From Symsagittifera roscoffensis (lineage: Eukaryota; Xenacoelomorpha; Acoela; Convolutidae): a DNA stretch of 64,000 nucleotides. The position numbers and the translations under genes were made by a program. Below the pieces are notes generated by a model that did no database searches, had not been told where the DNA came from, and saw only the letters and a list, made by a program, of their open reading frames with translations. This document shows, piece after piece, positions 33,060 through 45,366 of the stretch. The stretch spans positions 16,553,613 through 16,617,612 of the forward strand of contig NC_087071.1 of NCBI RefSeq assembly GCF_963678635.1, read 5' to 3'. Positions within the stretch are counted from its first letter, which is position 1, and every line of letters begins with the position of its first letter.

Positions 33060-36000
33060 CATTTTGAGATTTTGCATTGTTTTCAACTATTGGGAACTGT
33101 CGTTGATTTAAGAAGATTGTTTTTAAATAAATTGCATGCCATCTGATTTCGTTTTTTATTTTACTTCAGAAATTTTATCTTACAACTTCAGCAATTTTAA
33201 GTTGTTTATATTTAACTGAGAAGTGGTGGTTGCTTGTTTTCTTGAGCTTTTGACCAAGTTGCCGCTATTTGCATGTTAAAAGTGAAAATCTTAAAAGTTG
33301 TTCACAGGCGAAAGAGCTTTTTTGATATTTCATTTTGTAAGTTCAATACAAATTCTTCTATTTAAAAAGACAAATTACGTTATCAATGTACATGGGGCAA
33401 AATTATGAATGAATTTTTTATTCGAAAGTATTTTTAAGATTTTATATTTCTCAGCAGACAAAAATAAACTTTAAATGAGTTGTATTTTTCATCAAAAGAC
33501 TGAAATAGTTCGTAAAAAGTCGTTTTCTAAATTGTATTTTTTACTGTGACTGTCGAATATGTCTGAAATCTTTTCTTTTGCTGGATCATTCATTAACCCT
33601 ACTCACTATAACCAACATTTATTTGAAAAAAATTAGACTTGAAAAATCTTTTTAAGCAGTTTATGTGTATGGTCTGAACATTATGTGCTACATGGACAGC
33701 ACCCCCGGCTATCGTTGTTTAAATTTGAAATCAACCATCGATGAAATTAGAAATATTAATCCAACTTACTCCACTGTGACGAGTTTCAGAAAAGACAACA
33801 AAATTGTAAACCATAAAAAAAACTTGAAAATGAGTAATTTCCCAATTGGTGTCACTTAGAATTTGAACCTTTCGAATGTTTTGTAATCGGGAATTAGACT
33901 TTTCTCCCTTAAACAAAATTTTTTAAATTTGAAGTTGAAATTGATGTTTCTTTTTCAGTGAGCCTTAGCAGCATTGAGGATGCTTACCATTTGGCCTAGA
34001 GGTAACACTGTTGTCTCTGTACTTTAGGGTCAGATTGTCGAGTCACATTAAGATGTTGTTTTTTTTTCAGTATGTATGAGAAGATGAAACAAAAATGTCC
34101 TGGAAAATTCGAATTGCCAGACTTTTATTTGTCGGTTTAGTTGCCTCATTGTAAAATTTTTTAGTGCGATCAGCAATTCTCGTAAATGCAATTGATTTTG
34201 ATGTATTCCTTGTAGTTTTTGATGTCAATAGCACTGACTTTGTCAACAATTTCTTATGGCCTTTTTTTGTTTCCGGCTTAATGAGCGTCTCTGTTTGTTT
34301 CAATGAACGCATTGTTTGGTAAGTGGCAATTTGTTAAAAAAAGACTAATTTAATGCTGTTTGTCGTGTTTCTTGGCTGTTTTTTTAATTTTTTTTGAACT
34401 CAAACTAATCTTACTTTTGATTTTGTTATTTCTGAGCTAGTAATGCGAAGCTCGTAATGTGAAGCTCCGGTTCTCATATATATACTAAAATTGAAATAAC
34501 CATTGTAATGCAATGGGGTACTAAATATTGCTCCCATAAATTACATGTTTTTAGAATATATTAATAAAACAAAAATGTCGTCAAAAATATCGTTTGATGA
34601 TAACAAACTCCATTATTCTAAAAATGATGAGAATAAATTTTTGTTGGCTCAGAGTGGAGTAAGAAAATAAGGCAAACATTTATTTTGATAACATTTTTCT
34701 TAGTTTTGCTAAAGCCAGCCTTTGAGCATGAAAGTTTCTATCCGTGAGTGAAAACAACAGAATTTAACTCCAATTTATTTTGCTCGAATAGAAATGAACA
34801 TAAACCAATTCATAATTCAATAAAAACTTTTCAATATGAGAATTTTTACCCTATTAAACCATTAAATAATATTTCATCAAAACAGCTAATGATTATTAAC
34901 CTTGCGTTAAGACAGGGTATTGGAATCGGGTACTAGACTTTTTCCGTAAACAACTTTGTCCACAGGACTTATCTAGAGTTGTGGTACCTTGGCTTACAAT
35001 GAATTCAAATTTCTCAGTGTCTTCCTGCACATTAAGCCTAGAGGTGAAGGTTTGGATTCGAATCTGACTAGGACTTGATTTTTCAAACGGTAAATATTTC
35101 GGCTCGAACAAAATTCGGCTTACTATTTGCCCGCTTATGATTTGTCGGCTTAGTTACCACATCTCAGAATAGTTTTTTTGCTGTAAACAATTTTCACAGT
35201 ATTTGCTTTAATTGTTTTGACATTTGAAAAGTGCAGCCTAATCGAAATTTGTTTTTAACACTGGTGGTAATTTTACCTACTCGATTGGTCAAAATTTCCT
35301 ATTTTTTTTGTCTTTTTATCGGGTTAATAAATATCGGCTTAATTTATATAAACCTAGTGCCCTCTTATTGCGTCATTCGGGGATCGAGAAATGTATTTGT
35401 GTGCGTGCGTGTGCTCTGATGGGAAACGGAACATAAAATTTTTATCAGTTTAGATTTTTTTTGAATTTTTTCGCCATGAAGGGTTTCTGCTCAGGTATTT
35501 TTTTCTTTGCTTCCGCTTAGTAATTTAAATCCAAACTCAATCAACCATCCGGAGCATTTGGAGCAGAGGTGACGCAACTTCTTGTGACTGATTTTTTATT
35601 GACAATTTTTTGTTGACAGAAACGATTTTTTGATTTTTTTTTCAAAAATTTCTGTTTGTTTTTATTATATTTGTATCGCAGGTGGTGCGAAGCTCAGATT
35701 CGCTTCTGTGTTATATTTTCTAACCTGTTTATACTAATATACTGTTTGGTGAGTTGATTTTGTCAACTCAGCATTTTGGCATCACTTTTTCTGGCGCAGA
35801 ACAAAAAAAACTTGGCAAAATTAAACTTAACATAAAAAAATTGGGCTAAAATAACCTAGTAATGGTCTATGTTTCATCTAATTCAATTTTTGGAATATAA
35901 TTTAGTACCTTGATTCCTTCATAGTTCTGAAAAACCATCGCCTTTGTAAATGCAACAAACGAAAAAAAAACTGAATGTCAAGTCATAAACATACCTTTTT

Positions 36001-37039
36001 TCGCTGGATCAAAACGGAGTTTTCCTGGTTAATTGTAGGCATAATTTGCTTTCAAATAAGCAAGGAAATTTTAATTCATTAAATACTGTAGTGTAAAACA
36101 GTTGCTGAAAACGCGTTGGTCTAAGATTTTACAGCTTCTTCAACAATTTGAAGTTTGAGCAAAAAAGTAGCAAAAATCTTGATGATGCGTTTTCAATGTC
36201 GCCCAGTATATGACAGCTGTTACAGTCGTGGTTCGAACGACATTAAATAATTTAAAAAATCCCAGTGTCAATAAAAACCGGACTGAAATTTTTGTTTTCG
36301 AGCGAATAAAGCGTAGCTTAAGTAGCTTATTTAAATGGCTTAAAAGCTTACAAAAGCCTAATTTAAAACGTAAAAACTCAGATTAATATTAGTTTTTTGA
36401 GTAGAAAAATTCAAAAAACTGCAAAAAAAAGTTTGAACGCGGTTTTTCAATTTGCATGTTTTGCAATGACTGTCAAATATGCCTAAATTTTATTTTTTTT
36501 TCCTTCAGCTCCTTTTCTCACACCACGCCGAAAACGACACTATTTTGAAAGAATTTTTTTTGTTGTCTTTTTTAAGAGTATGGTCGGAAAATTCTGTGCT
36601 ACTTGCACAATAGCTGGCTATCCTTGCCTATACTTTATTTTGTTTATGTTCATCATTTGACATTAACCGAAATATTACACCATGACTTACACTTGTACAC
36701 TTTTCAATTGGCAAATCTAAATGCTTGCTTTCGTATTAAAAGTTGCGATGTTTTCATTGGTTAGTGATTTAAAACCTTGGATGAATGATCTGTATAACTT
36801 TTATATGATCTCTGGTCATTTTTTTTGCATTTAATTTTTCCATTTTAAAACCTGGAAACGTTATTTGAATTAACAATACTAACGCTCAAAAGAATTTTAA
36901 CGCTCGATGATCATTTTGTAAAAACTTTAATCTATACTATATTTAAATGCGTGTGACAGGTATCTTGCCATGTTTAAGCGTTTTTATGCAACTGTTAAGG
37001 GCCTAACGTATCTATGCGTGGTTAAGCTGTATCGAATAG
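33060..37039. other. Gene-poor interval with repeat fragments
   Basis: I find a tRNA-like fragment near 33990-34055 (box A-like cctagaggtaac), a hairpin-headed repeat with ggtattggaatcgggtact near 34905-35160, and a fragment of the second SINE-associated leader near 35300-35590. The rest is AT-rich with no supported exon. ORFs here are short and lack splice or compositional support. Confidence 0.5.
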
Positions 37040-38500
37040 TGCAATGCTTAAGAACTTTTTTTCGATTTTCCAGTTTGAATCTCGTGGTTTTTCCAACGAG
37101 TTAAAAGTAAGCAACACAATAGTGGTATGCTCTCAGAGGTCCCCCAGGTTTGCGAATTGGGTGTCCAATTATGAATGCCCAAATCCTTTGTGTATGAGAT
37201 ACGACTATTTTTGTGATTTCTTCAAAATTTTCAGAAAACTCAATTTACAGAATAATTTAAAAACTTGAAATAACCAACCTTGTAGATCGGTGCTGTCAGA
37301 GTACTCTCAAGGATTGCGATTCTTGCCTCCAAATATGATTGCTCAAATTCTTGAAATTTTCGAGATATGACGTGTTTTATGATTTCTTTTTAATTTTTCA
37401 GAAAGGTTAGATTTTAAAAATTCAAAAGATTTGAAATTCTTAAGTTTGTAGTTGGGTACTGTGAGGGTACTCTCAGAAGTTTCAAGATCCAAATCTTGCG
37501 CCCAAATGCGACTGCTAAATTGCCATTAGTTTTCGATATTGACGTTTATTGCGGTTTTTCAAAAAAATAACAGAAAATTTAAATATATATATTTTTGCTA
37601 GTTATGAAAAGCCCAACACTCTATTTGGAGGCTGCCAGAACCCTATCGGGGGTTGCGAATCTCATTTCTAATTATGACTCTTCAAATCTTTGTAGTTTAG
37701 GAGATATGACATTTTTTTGTGATTTAAAAAAAGTCTGAATTCAATTTTTTTCTTCAATTTTTGAAATTCTTAGCCCTTCAGTCGGAAGCTGTCAGAGAAC
37801 TCGGGGTTTTCGAATCTGGCCTTCAAATTTGATTAATTTTTTTTAGTATTCGAGATATGACGTTTTTTGTGATTTAAAAAAAAAATTTCAGAAACCTTTA
37901 ATCTAATTTTTTTCTTCAAATTTTGAAATTCCCAACCCTTAAGTTGGAAGCTGTCAGAGAACTCTCGGCCGGGAGTTGCAAATCTTGCCTCAAAATTTGC
38001 CTGATCATTTTTTTTAGTTTTCGTGTTCAAAAAACTTTCAGCGAAGTTAAATTTCTTTTCAAATTTGAATCGAAAATGAAGCCACCTTCCTTGTAAAGGG
38101 GAGCTGTCAGAGTATTTTTAGTGTTTGCGAATCTTGCCTTCAAGTTTGACTACTCAATTTTTTGTAGTTTTCGAGATAAGACATTTTTTTTCTCGATTTT
38201 TTCAAAAAACTTTCAGAAAACTTACATTTAATATATATATTTTTTTGAAATTTCCAACCCCTTTGTTAGGGGCAGTCATATCACTCGAGGGGGTTGCGAA
38301 TCTCACCTCTACATATGACTGCTCAAGTCTTTGTTATTTTCGAGACGTGAGGTTTTTATGGTTTTTCAATTTATTTTTTCAAAATTTGAAATTCCTAACT
38401 CTCTAGTTGGTTACTGTGAAAGTACTCTCTGGAGTTGCAAATTTTGCATCCAAATGTGACTGCTTGAATGCTTTTAATTTCCAGGATATGGCGTTTGTAT
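37040..38500. repeat. Degenerate tandem array, about nine units of ~160 bp
   Basis: The core gctgtcagagtactctc, followed by gttgcgaatcttgcctccaa, tgactgctcaa and ttttcgagatatgacgt, recurs. Cores fall near 37128, 37292, 37458, 37631, 37788, 37949, 38103, 38271 and 38411, spaced 140-173 bp. Units have diverged strongly, so this is an old satellite-like array. All units have the same orientation. Confidence 0.8.
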
Positions 38501-38965
38501 GTCATTTTAACACTTGCGAAGCAATTTGTTATAGTAGGAACTTCTGTTTTTTCCAGCCTAAGTCGCAAATTTTGTTGCGACTTAAAGCAACAATATTGGC
38601 TGCATCGAATTGGAAATACAGCTTAACAGTTTATTAATTGCATGTGTTTTGACATCCGAATAGTTATAAGTTAACACAGTTGATGCGTTTTTAATTCAGC
38701 AAATGAAACGAAAAAAGCTATTTGTTTCAAAAATTTGATTTCAGAAGTTTTCTAACTCAATATATCTCGCAATTTTTTGAAATGCTTAATTGATACATAA
38801 TGTGGCTTTATACTTTGCGATTTGTTACATGCAAAGTTAGTGTGGATGCCTTCAGTTTGTTATATTCCAAATTGTGTCTATTTGTCTTTGGTGCCACTTT
38901 TGCTGATTGACATTGGCAATTTATTACCATATGGGCTGCTTTATTCGTGACTAGTGTTTGTCGGT

Positions 38966-39032
38966 TAAGCTTGAGTGGCTGAGTGGATAGTGCGTGAGAC
39001 TCAAAAGCTCTTGATTGCAGTAGGTCGCTAGT
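38966..39032 (+). repeat. tRNA-derived SINE head, degraded
   Basis: Has GAGTGGCTGAGTGGATAGTG (box A) and a broken box B (gtaggtcgctagtttt), preceded by the gtgactagtgttt leader shared with other copies. Confidence 0.45.
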
Positions 39033-39709
39033 TTTTTTACACCTGATGATGCACAAATGTGCGAAAACGTTCGTAATTTACATTTTTAATTCCTATCAAA
39101 TTTATCTATCTCAATTTTGCACATGTTCTCAAAGTTCAATGCTGGTGATGAGTAGTAATTCGGAAATGTTTCAATAAACATTGATCTACTACAGTTTTTA
39201 CCTCAATATAAGCCCGCATTTCTATGTTATTTTTTTGGCCCGACTTTAGAAATTGGGAACGCAATCTGTATCCGGCTGTGCTTTACACTAGTGGACAAAA
39301 TTAAGCGCAAATTCAGGTTTTTACACCCAAAATAAGACGTATTTTCAATGTTAATTGTGGACAACATGTACTTCGAATTTCGACAAATTTTGTACATGAC
39401 CAAGAGCAACTGATCAGAGTTATCCTCTTTGAATGTGTCAATATTTGTTTTCAATGACTTAGCAACGTAATCCGGGACTGAAAATGCCGGATTTCTTCAA
39501 CTGCACTAAGTTTTGCATCGTAGAGAACTCTTTCTTGAATAAGCGGAGTAAAAAAGTTAGTCTCGTGGCATTAAAATTTCTCTGCGAGAAAATTGAAATA
39601 ATTAATGTGAAAGTTTTACTTAACTCGGTTTTCATCTTAATTGTATATGGTGTCCAAAATGGACATGGAAAGCAGTCAGTTTAAAGAGTGCAATACTGCA
39701 TTTGCGCGT

Positions 39710-39950
39710 AATTTTGGATTACGCCACCCCCCACCCGCCCCAACTTACCCCCCCCCCCCCCCCGACGTACCCCCTCAACGTATCCAACATCCAACAAACC
39801 CCCCCACCAACGTACCCCCCCCCCCAACGTACCCCCCTCAACGTACCCCCCCCCTCAACGTACATCTAACTCTAGTAAGGGACATCAACTCTAGTAAGAG
39901 GTGAGGGGGGACATGAACACTAGTAAGAGGTGGGGGGGGGTGGGTTGGGT
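39710..39950. repeat. C-rich minisatellite with CAACGTACCCCC units and G-rich tail
   Basis: Variants of caacgtacccccc repeat between about 39745 and 39862. They are followed by ctagtaagaggtg(g) repeats and a run of nine or more G. The strand asymmetry could form i-motif or quadruplex structures. The proline-rich ORF across it is not a gene. Confidence 0.8.
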
Positions 39951-40073
39951 CGATTATTTTTGTTATTTTGTAGAGACTGACAATAAAAATCCTGACAGTA
40001 TATTTGTTGTGTATGTCTAAAACATTGAACATATTCAGTAGAACAAATACAGCGAATATTAAGCTTCCAGCAA

Positions 40074-40146
40074 GTCAGCATAGACTAACGGATAAGGCGT
40101 CTGACTGCGAATCAGAAGATTGCGGGTTCGAATCCCTCCGTGGTCG
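40074..40146 (+). tRNA. tRNA-Arg-like sequence, anticodon GCG, probably a pseudogene
   Basis: 73 nt. D-arm GACTAACGGATAAGGC, anticodon arm TCTGACTGCGAATCAGA and T-arm GGGTTCGAATCCC are clear, and the sequence closely follows animal tRNA-Arg (UCG). The 5' acceptor strand GTCAGCA pairs poorly with CGTGGTC, and the T-stem has a C-T mismatch. GCG is not a usual eukaryotic Arg anticodon. No T4 terminator follows directly. A recent tRNA-derived pseudogene is most likely. Confidence 0.45.
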
Positions 40147-40159
40147 ACTTCTTATTATT

Positions 40160-40345
40160 AAATCTTGCGCGGTTTTTTTAGATAAACCGCTCAAAACCGT
40201 TCAAATCTTGCGCGGTTTTTGAGCGGTTTTTTTAGATAAACCGTTCAAAAACCGCTCAAACCGCTCATTTTGAAGCAAGATTTTGAGCGTAATTGTCTAA
40301 AAAAACCGCTCAAACCGCTCAAATCTTGCTTCAAATTAGGTGAAA
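40160..40345. repeat. Cluster of inverted and direct ACCGCTCAAA motifs
   Basis: AACCGCTCAAA and its complement TTTGAGCGGTTT occur about eight times in under 200 bases, with variants such as accgttcaaa and tcttgcgcggtttt. The stretch around 40205-40265 can fold into a strong hairpin. It directly follows the tRNA-like sequence. Confidence 0.75.
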
Positions 40346-40845
40346 AATCTCGACTCGGGCATGAGTGTAGTTGTTTTTCTTTTTATTTCTGACGCAAAAT
40401 CATATACCGGAAAACATCATCGGAGTATATCGATGTATCAATTCAAATCCCTTTTAGTCGTGATTCGAACGGCATAAATTTGTTCAAAAGTTGACTCACT
40501 GTCGAGCAAAACTGTTAAAAAGTTATAGTTAAATTTCGTGAGAGTTAAGCGAGCGAACTGGCTGTTTATAGAAGAATAAGGCTTGAAACTTTAGTATATA
40601 ACTCCTGTAAAATTTCTCGAAGTTTTTTAGAGCGACCGTGAGATAGAATTTATAGTTGGTGCCCTTGTGAAAAAAATGTCTACCTTTTGTGAAAAAAATT
40701 GTTGAGCCACATATTTACTTGTTTTTGATTTTTGAACGAAACTTGCAGGAATAAATTTTGTTTTTGCAAAAGTTTGTTTTTGCAAAGGACGCAGCAATCA
40801 TTGTACATTGTTATTCCACAGAACTTTTGAATTATGTTCTGTTGA

Positions 40846-43800
40846 TTAATATACGTCCTCGTCCTCTTGAGCATTCTCACTTGCTACAACTTCTTCGTAG
40901 TCCTGTTCAAGCACTGCCAGGTCCTCTCTAGCGTCATTGAATTCAGCTTCCTCCATTCCTTCTCCGACATACCTTTAAAAATGAACCATTGGTTGATACG
41001 TTAATAGGCTACTATTGTTTTGATATCATAATTTTGTTTTAGTTATACCAGTGTACAAAGGCTCGTTTCTGGTACATCAGATCGAATTTCTCGCACAGTC
41101 GTCTCCAAGCATCTGCGATAGCCGAAGTGTTGCTGATCATGCAAACTGACCTAAAATAAATGCTTAAAACTGAGTATTGTTTTGGCTATACTTCCGTAAA
41201 AAACTATAAGTTAGCATTAAGAAGAACAACCATCGCATGGTTTTGGTGACATTTTTTTCATTTTTGGACCCAAATTGGTTAAACTGTGTATGTGTTATTT
41301 TGGCGGCAGCTGAGTGGGCGAAAAAAATAGGCTGAACAGATAGATGTGCGCGCGTTTTTTTTTTTTCAAATTGCCCCCTTCCCTTGTAATTTTAAAATTC
41401 TTCCGGAGTAGATGGGTTAATCAAACTATTTGACCTAAATAAAGGTCAACGAAAGGCGGTAACATCTGATTACCTGGGAACTTCTGCCAAGTCACCACCA
41501 GGTACAGTCTTTGCAACAGTTCCGTTGATACCAACTTTAAATCCAGTGGAAATGTAGTCTACAAAGCTGATGTTCTTTCGCTTCTGCAGAACGCTGATGA
41601 CCTTGTTCACATCATTTGAACTCACATCACCTCTGTATAGCAGGCAAACAGCCATGTACTTACCTAGGTAAAGTGAATTAGTTTACTTAAGAAATAACAG
41701 ACAGCAATTTTTAACTTAAATTGGAAAAGATCGTTACCCTCTCTTGGGTTGCATTTGACCATCTGACTTTGCGGCTCAAAACAGTTCAAAGTGATCTCAC
41801 TGACAGAAAGAGCGGTCATTTGAGCTTTCTCCGCCGAGATGATGGGTGAATAGGTTACGAGTGGATAGTGAATCCGAGGAAATGGCACCAAGTTCGTCTG
41901 GAATTCATTCAAGTCCACATTGAGAGATCCTAAAACTCTTCAATTCTGCCAAGATATTTTGAAATATGGAATTTTCACATTTTTACTTTCAATATGTCGT
42001 TTCATTTACCTAAGCAAGTGACCTGTTATCGGGAGCTAGAATTTTTTCCGCGAACAACTTCTGGTAAAAATTTGTAAGAAAGTGGACTAGATTTTTTTTA
42101 TGAAACCTGAACAACTTCCAGGCCCATTCCCGCTTGCTTAAAGTGGTAAAGCGCAAAATTTTACCTCCTTAGGTCTGAAGTGTGAACACCGACCGACTTT
42201 TTTTTTCAATTTGTATGAAATGAGAATGGAAAAAAAATTGAATTGGAATTGTCGATATATTACTGTCGGCTCATTTTTTTGTCGGCTTGAGTTCCAAAGC
42301 ATGGGTTTTTTGATAATACATAGATTTTGATATAATTGAATGTTTTACGGCAAAATCCATAATCAGTTACCACAAATACTCATTAGAATGGATCGAGTGA
42401 TATATTTATTATATTCAAGCATGCTAAGTCTTGATTCGAACGACATTTAAAGAAGTACAAAACTATTTACTGTGTCGTCAAAAACTGGTTGAAAATGAAA
42501 AGTAATTATTTAAGCCGTTTCCCACAAATAATTTCCCACAAATAAAAAAATCTTTCGTCGTTATTCTTTTTTTGAAGGCCAATTCAATCTATTATGTTGA
42601 GTTTACTAAAGTTCTAGTCTTTCCTCTCATCACATCGCGCTTAAAAGCGGCAGAGACGTTTTGTTTTGTTTTACGATTGAGGTCGGAACTTTCGCTGCTA
42701 CTAGTAAGTAACCGCTGTCCTTGTTCATTACCCTTGCGATAGGTAAGGGTATTGCAATCGGGTACTAGAATTTTTTTCACGTAAACAGCTTTGTTGACAG
42801 AATGGCCATTTTAGTAGGAATGGTCAATATCACTTCTGACATGCTCGAATTCTAGAAATTCAAATAAAACTTAGACCAAAACATGAAATTTTGAAGCAAA
42901 TAATTTTCAGATGCTGAGGCCCTGGTAAGACTAATAAGTTCACCTGAATAAAAAAATGGACGAAAGAACTCTTTTTGGAATACTAGATCCTTATTTTAGA
43001 TTATAATTGAAATAAAAGGGGTTCATAGATTGATTTCTCTCAAATTGATGGTCGATATATTGAAATAACCACGCAGTAAAAAATTTGTACCTGGGAATCG
43101 TAGTGAAGCAGTGATGGATGAGACGACCTGGGATATGAGTCTGTTCAGATTGGTGTAGGTGGGGTTGTTGATCTTGAGGTGCAGTTTGCAGATGTCGAAA
43201 ATGGCCTCATTGTCCACCATGAATGTCAGATCTGTGTGTTCCATAGTCGTGTGTGTCGACAGGATGGCGTTGTAGGGCTCTAAATCCAGTCATTTCAGAG
43301 GAATTACAAGGATGATTTAAATTATTTGGCAAAACGATTAAAACTTGAAATTTAGAACACGTTTTTCTCAAAGTGGGTTGACTGAAGAGAAAAATGGATC
43401 AAATATCCAATATAGATCAATTTGGTATTTTTATTCAACAAAAAATTGCGCCAGAACTATCAGAGCAATTGCTGGGAAAAGTATATCAAAGTGAGCCTCC
43501 TATATAGCCCAACAAAGTTCCAGAAGGTTATAAAGAATGGCACTTTCTGGTCGGCTAGCATGCCTTGGTATTTTGGTGTTGAATCAAATATTGTGTTCAG
43601 ATATTTGTAGAGTGTTATCATTTGATTACTGACCCACAACTGAAGTGGCCAAGTTGGGTGCTGGATAGACGCAGAAATCTAGTTTGCACTTCTTCTGGTA
43701 CTCCATGGACAGTCTCTCCATGAGGAGAGCCGCGAACCCAGACCCAGTGCCTCCTCCAAAGCTATGGAACACCGTGAAGCCCTGTAGACCACTGCACTCC

Positions 43801-45057
43801 TCTGCCTAAGAAAGAAACATTGTCTCCTTATAGAATTATCAATCAAATCTGAAAAAAACTTAATGTTGGTGTCTCTTGAGCTTGCAAATCTCTTCGAGTC
43901 ATAGATAGTATGAATGTCAATAACAAAATCGAGCTCTCAAACTGTTGTTGTTTATTCTTAACTGGCTGTTTTCCTTGCGTCAGATTAAACTTCAACTAAA
44001 TTGAGTACGTACCACTCTATTCATCCTCTCAATTACTTCCTCTATTTTCTCCCTGCCAATCGTGTAGTGTCCTCTCGCGTAATTATTGGCCGCATCCTCT
44101 TTGCTGTCAATCAAACAGTCCGGGTTGTACAGCTTCTTGTAGGGTCCACTCTTGATTTCACCTATGACTCCTGGTTCCAAGTCCACGAATAGAACCCGAG
44201 GGACGTGTTGTCCAGTGCCCGTTTCGGAGAAGTGGGTGTTGAAGGAGTCGTCCTCTTTGCCGACAGAGGTGTCTGAGGGCATCCTTCCCTCGGGGTCGAT
44301 TCCGTGCTCGAGACAGTACAGTTCCCAAACTGCATTGCCCATTTGCACTCCCGCCTGTCCTACGTGGATGTTGATTACTTCTCGCTAAAATTAATTTCAC
44401 ATACATTACTCCGTTCCTTAGTTGTTCTGGGAACAAATGTTCAAAAGTTCATTTTTCACATTTCACATGCGTTATTCCGTTTATTTAGTTGCTCTAGAAA
44501 AATAAGTATTTTAAATTTCGTTTAAATGTAAAATTGATTTTTGGTAAATAATGTTTAAGATTCGGTGAACGTAGTTCAGACTCTTATGTAGGTCGTGATA
44601 ATTTTTTTTTCTTTTCCGGAGCTTCAAGCTCAAATTTACTGTTATTGCGATTTGTCTTTTGATATCTTTTTAAGTTCAATTCATTTCCTTGGTTAAAAGG
44701 AATGCAAACTGCACTATCGGACAGTTGGTGCGATGTTGGTACTCAAAAGCTTATCTATAAGTTCACTATGACAGCTAATTTTGAGTGGTTTTTAATCCTA
44801 TTACTTAAGTTATCCTTTAATATCGATCAAAAAATTTGACTTTTCAGGAGTAAATCTAGATAAAAAAAACGTGCCAAAAGTTTTTGGACATCTGATGTTT
44901 TGTCTTCAAAAAAAGTTTGTTTTTTGTTTAGCGAGCGCACGCAACTCCTCCCTCAGCCCAAAGCTATGCATGAAAACAAAGCAAATTTTATGAATTTTCG
45001 AAACTCTTAAAAAGATGTTCTTTTTAAAACACAATAATCTATAATACGTACCACCAT
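40846..45057 (-). CDS. Alpha-tubulin, complete, eight exons
   Basis: Exons on the - strand: 45057-45055, 44384-44013, 43805-43634, 43279-43091, 41929-41738, 41663-41474, 41150-41049 and 40972-40846. All phases agree, giving 448 residues. Alpha-tubulin pairs with beta-tubulin in microtubules. Seen: MREV start, GGGTGSG nucleotide loop at 142-148, [16 protein letters not shown] with the catalytic Glu254 that triggers GTP hydrolysis on beta-tubulin, and an acidic tail. Odd points: residue 40, usually the acetylated lysine, is threonine (nearest lysine is 44); the tail is short and ends EDEDVY rather than EEY. The N-terminal 125 residues are conserved while the rest diverges ([27 protein letters not shown]), suggesting a specialised isotype. 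It is head to head with TELO2. Confidence 0.95.
45055..45057 (-). CDS. Alpha-tubulin exon 1 (start codon only)
   Basis: ATG in the context AACATGGTGGTACGT. As in many animal alpha-tubulin genes the first intron appears to follow the ATG directly. Two donors are possible: ATG|GTGGTA gives M-R-E-V, while ATGGTG|GTACGT gives M-V-R-E-V and is the better splice consensus. I prefer the first, because a Met-Arg-Glu start is nearly universal and is read in tubulin mRNA autoregulation. Confidence 0.7.
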
Positions 45058-45366
45058 GTTAGAATAGAAATAGTTTAGTTTCTCTGTTCGAGATCAGCTG
45101 TCGATCTGATTGTTAGAAGAAAGGGTGAAAAAGTGGCTCGAGTTAGAACTGGGTTTGTGAAATTAGTCAACAAAGTTTTGGTGTCGATTTTAATCAAACA
45201 CACACATCCTGTTCTCAAATTCACTCTCTTTACATGTCATCGCACAGCTTCCAATTCTGAAACCTTTCTACTCATTTGTTTCAATCAAAACGCCATTTTA
45301 ATTTTGGTAATATTTGTCCAATTTATAAATATGGTATTTGTTTAAGATTTTGCCGATGTTTGAAAG
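45058..45366. promoter_or_regulatory. Putative bidirectional promoter between alpha-tubulin and TELO2
   Basis: 309 bp separate the two divergent start codons. The stretch is less repetitive than its surroundings, with no TATA box at a convincing position for either gene. A GCCATTTT motif near 45291-45298 matches the YY1 core often found near start sites of housekeeping genes. Shared promoter use is inference. Confidence 0.5.

Noticed and set aside
37040-38500. CRISPR-like array
   Set aside because: Spacing of ~160 bp with diverged, non-palindromic units in animal DNA; this is a decayed tandem repeat.
39641-39904. Proline-rich ORF
   Set aside because: Translation of the C-rich minisatellite.
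44152-44436. ORFs on both strands across alpha-tubulin exon 2
   Set aside because: Out-of-frame shadows of the highly conserved tubulin exon.
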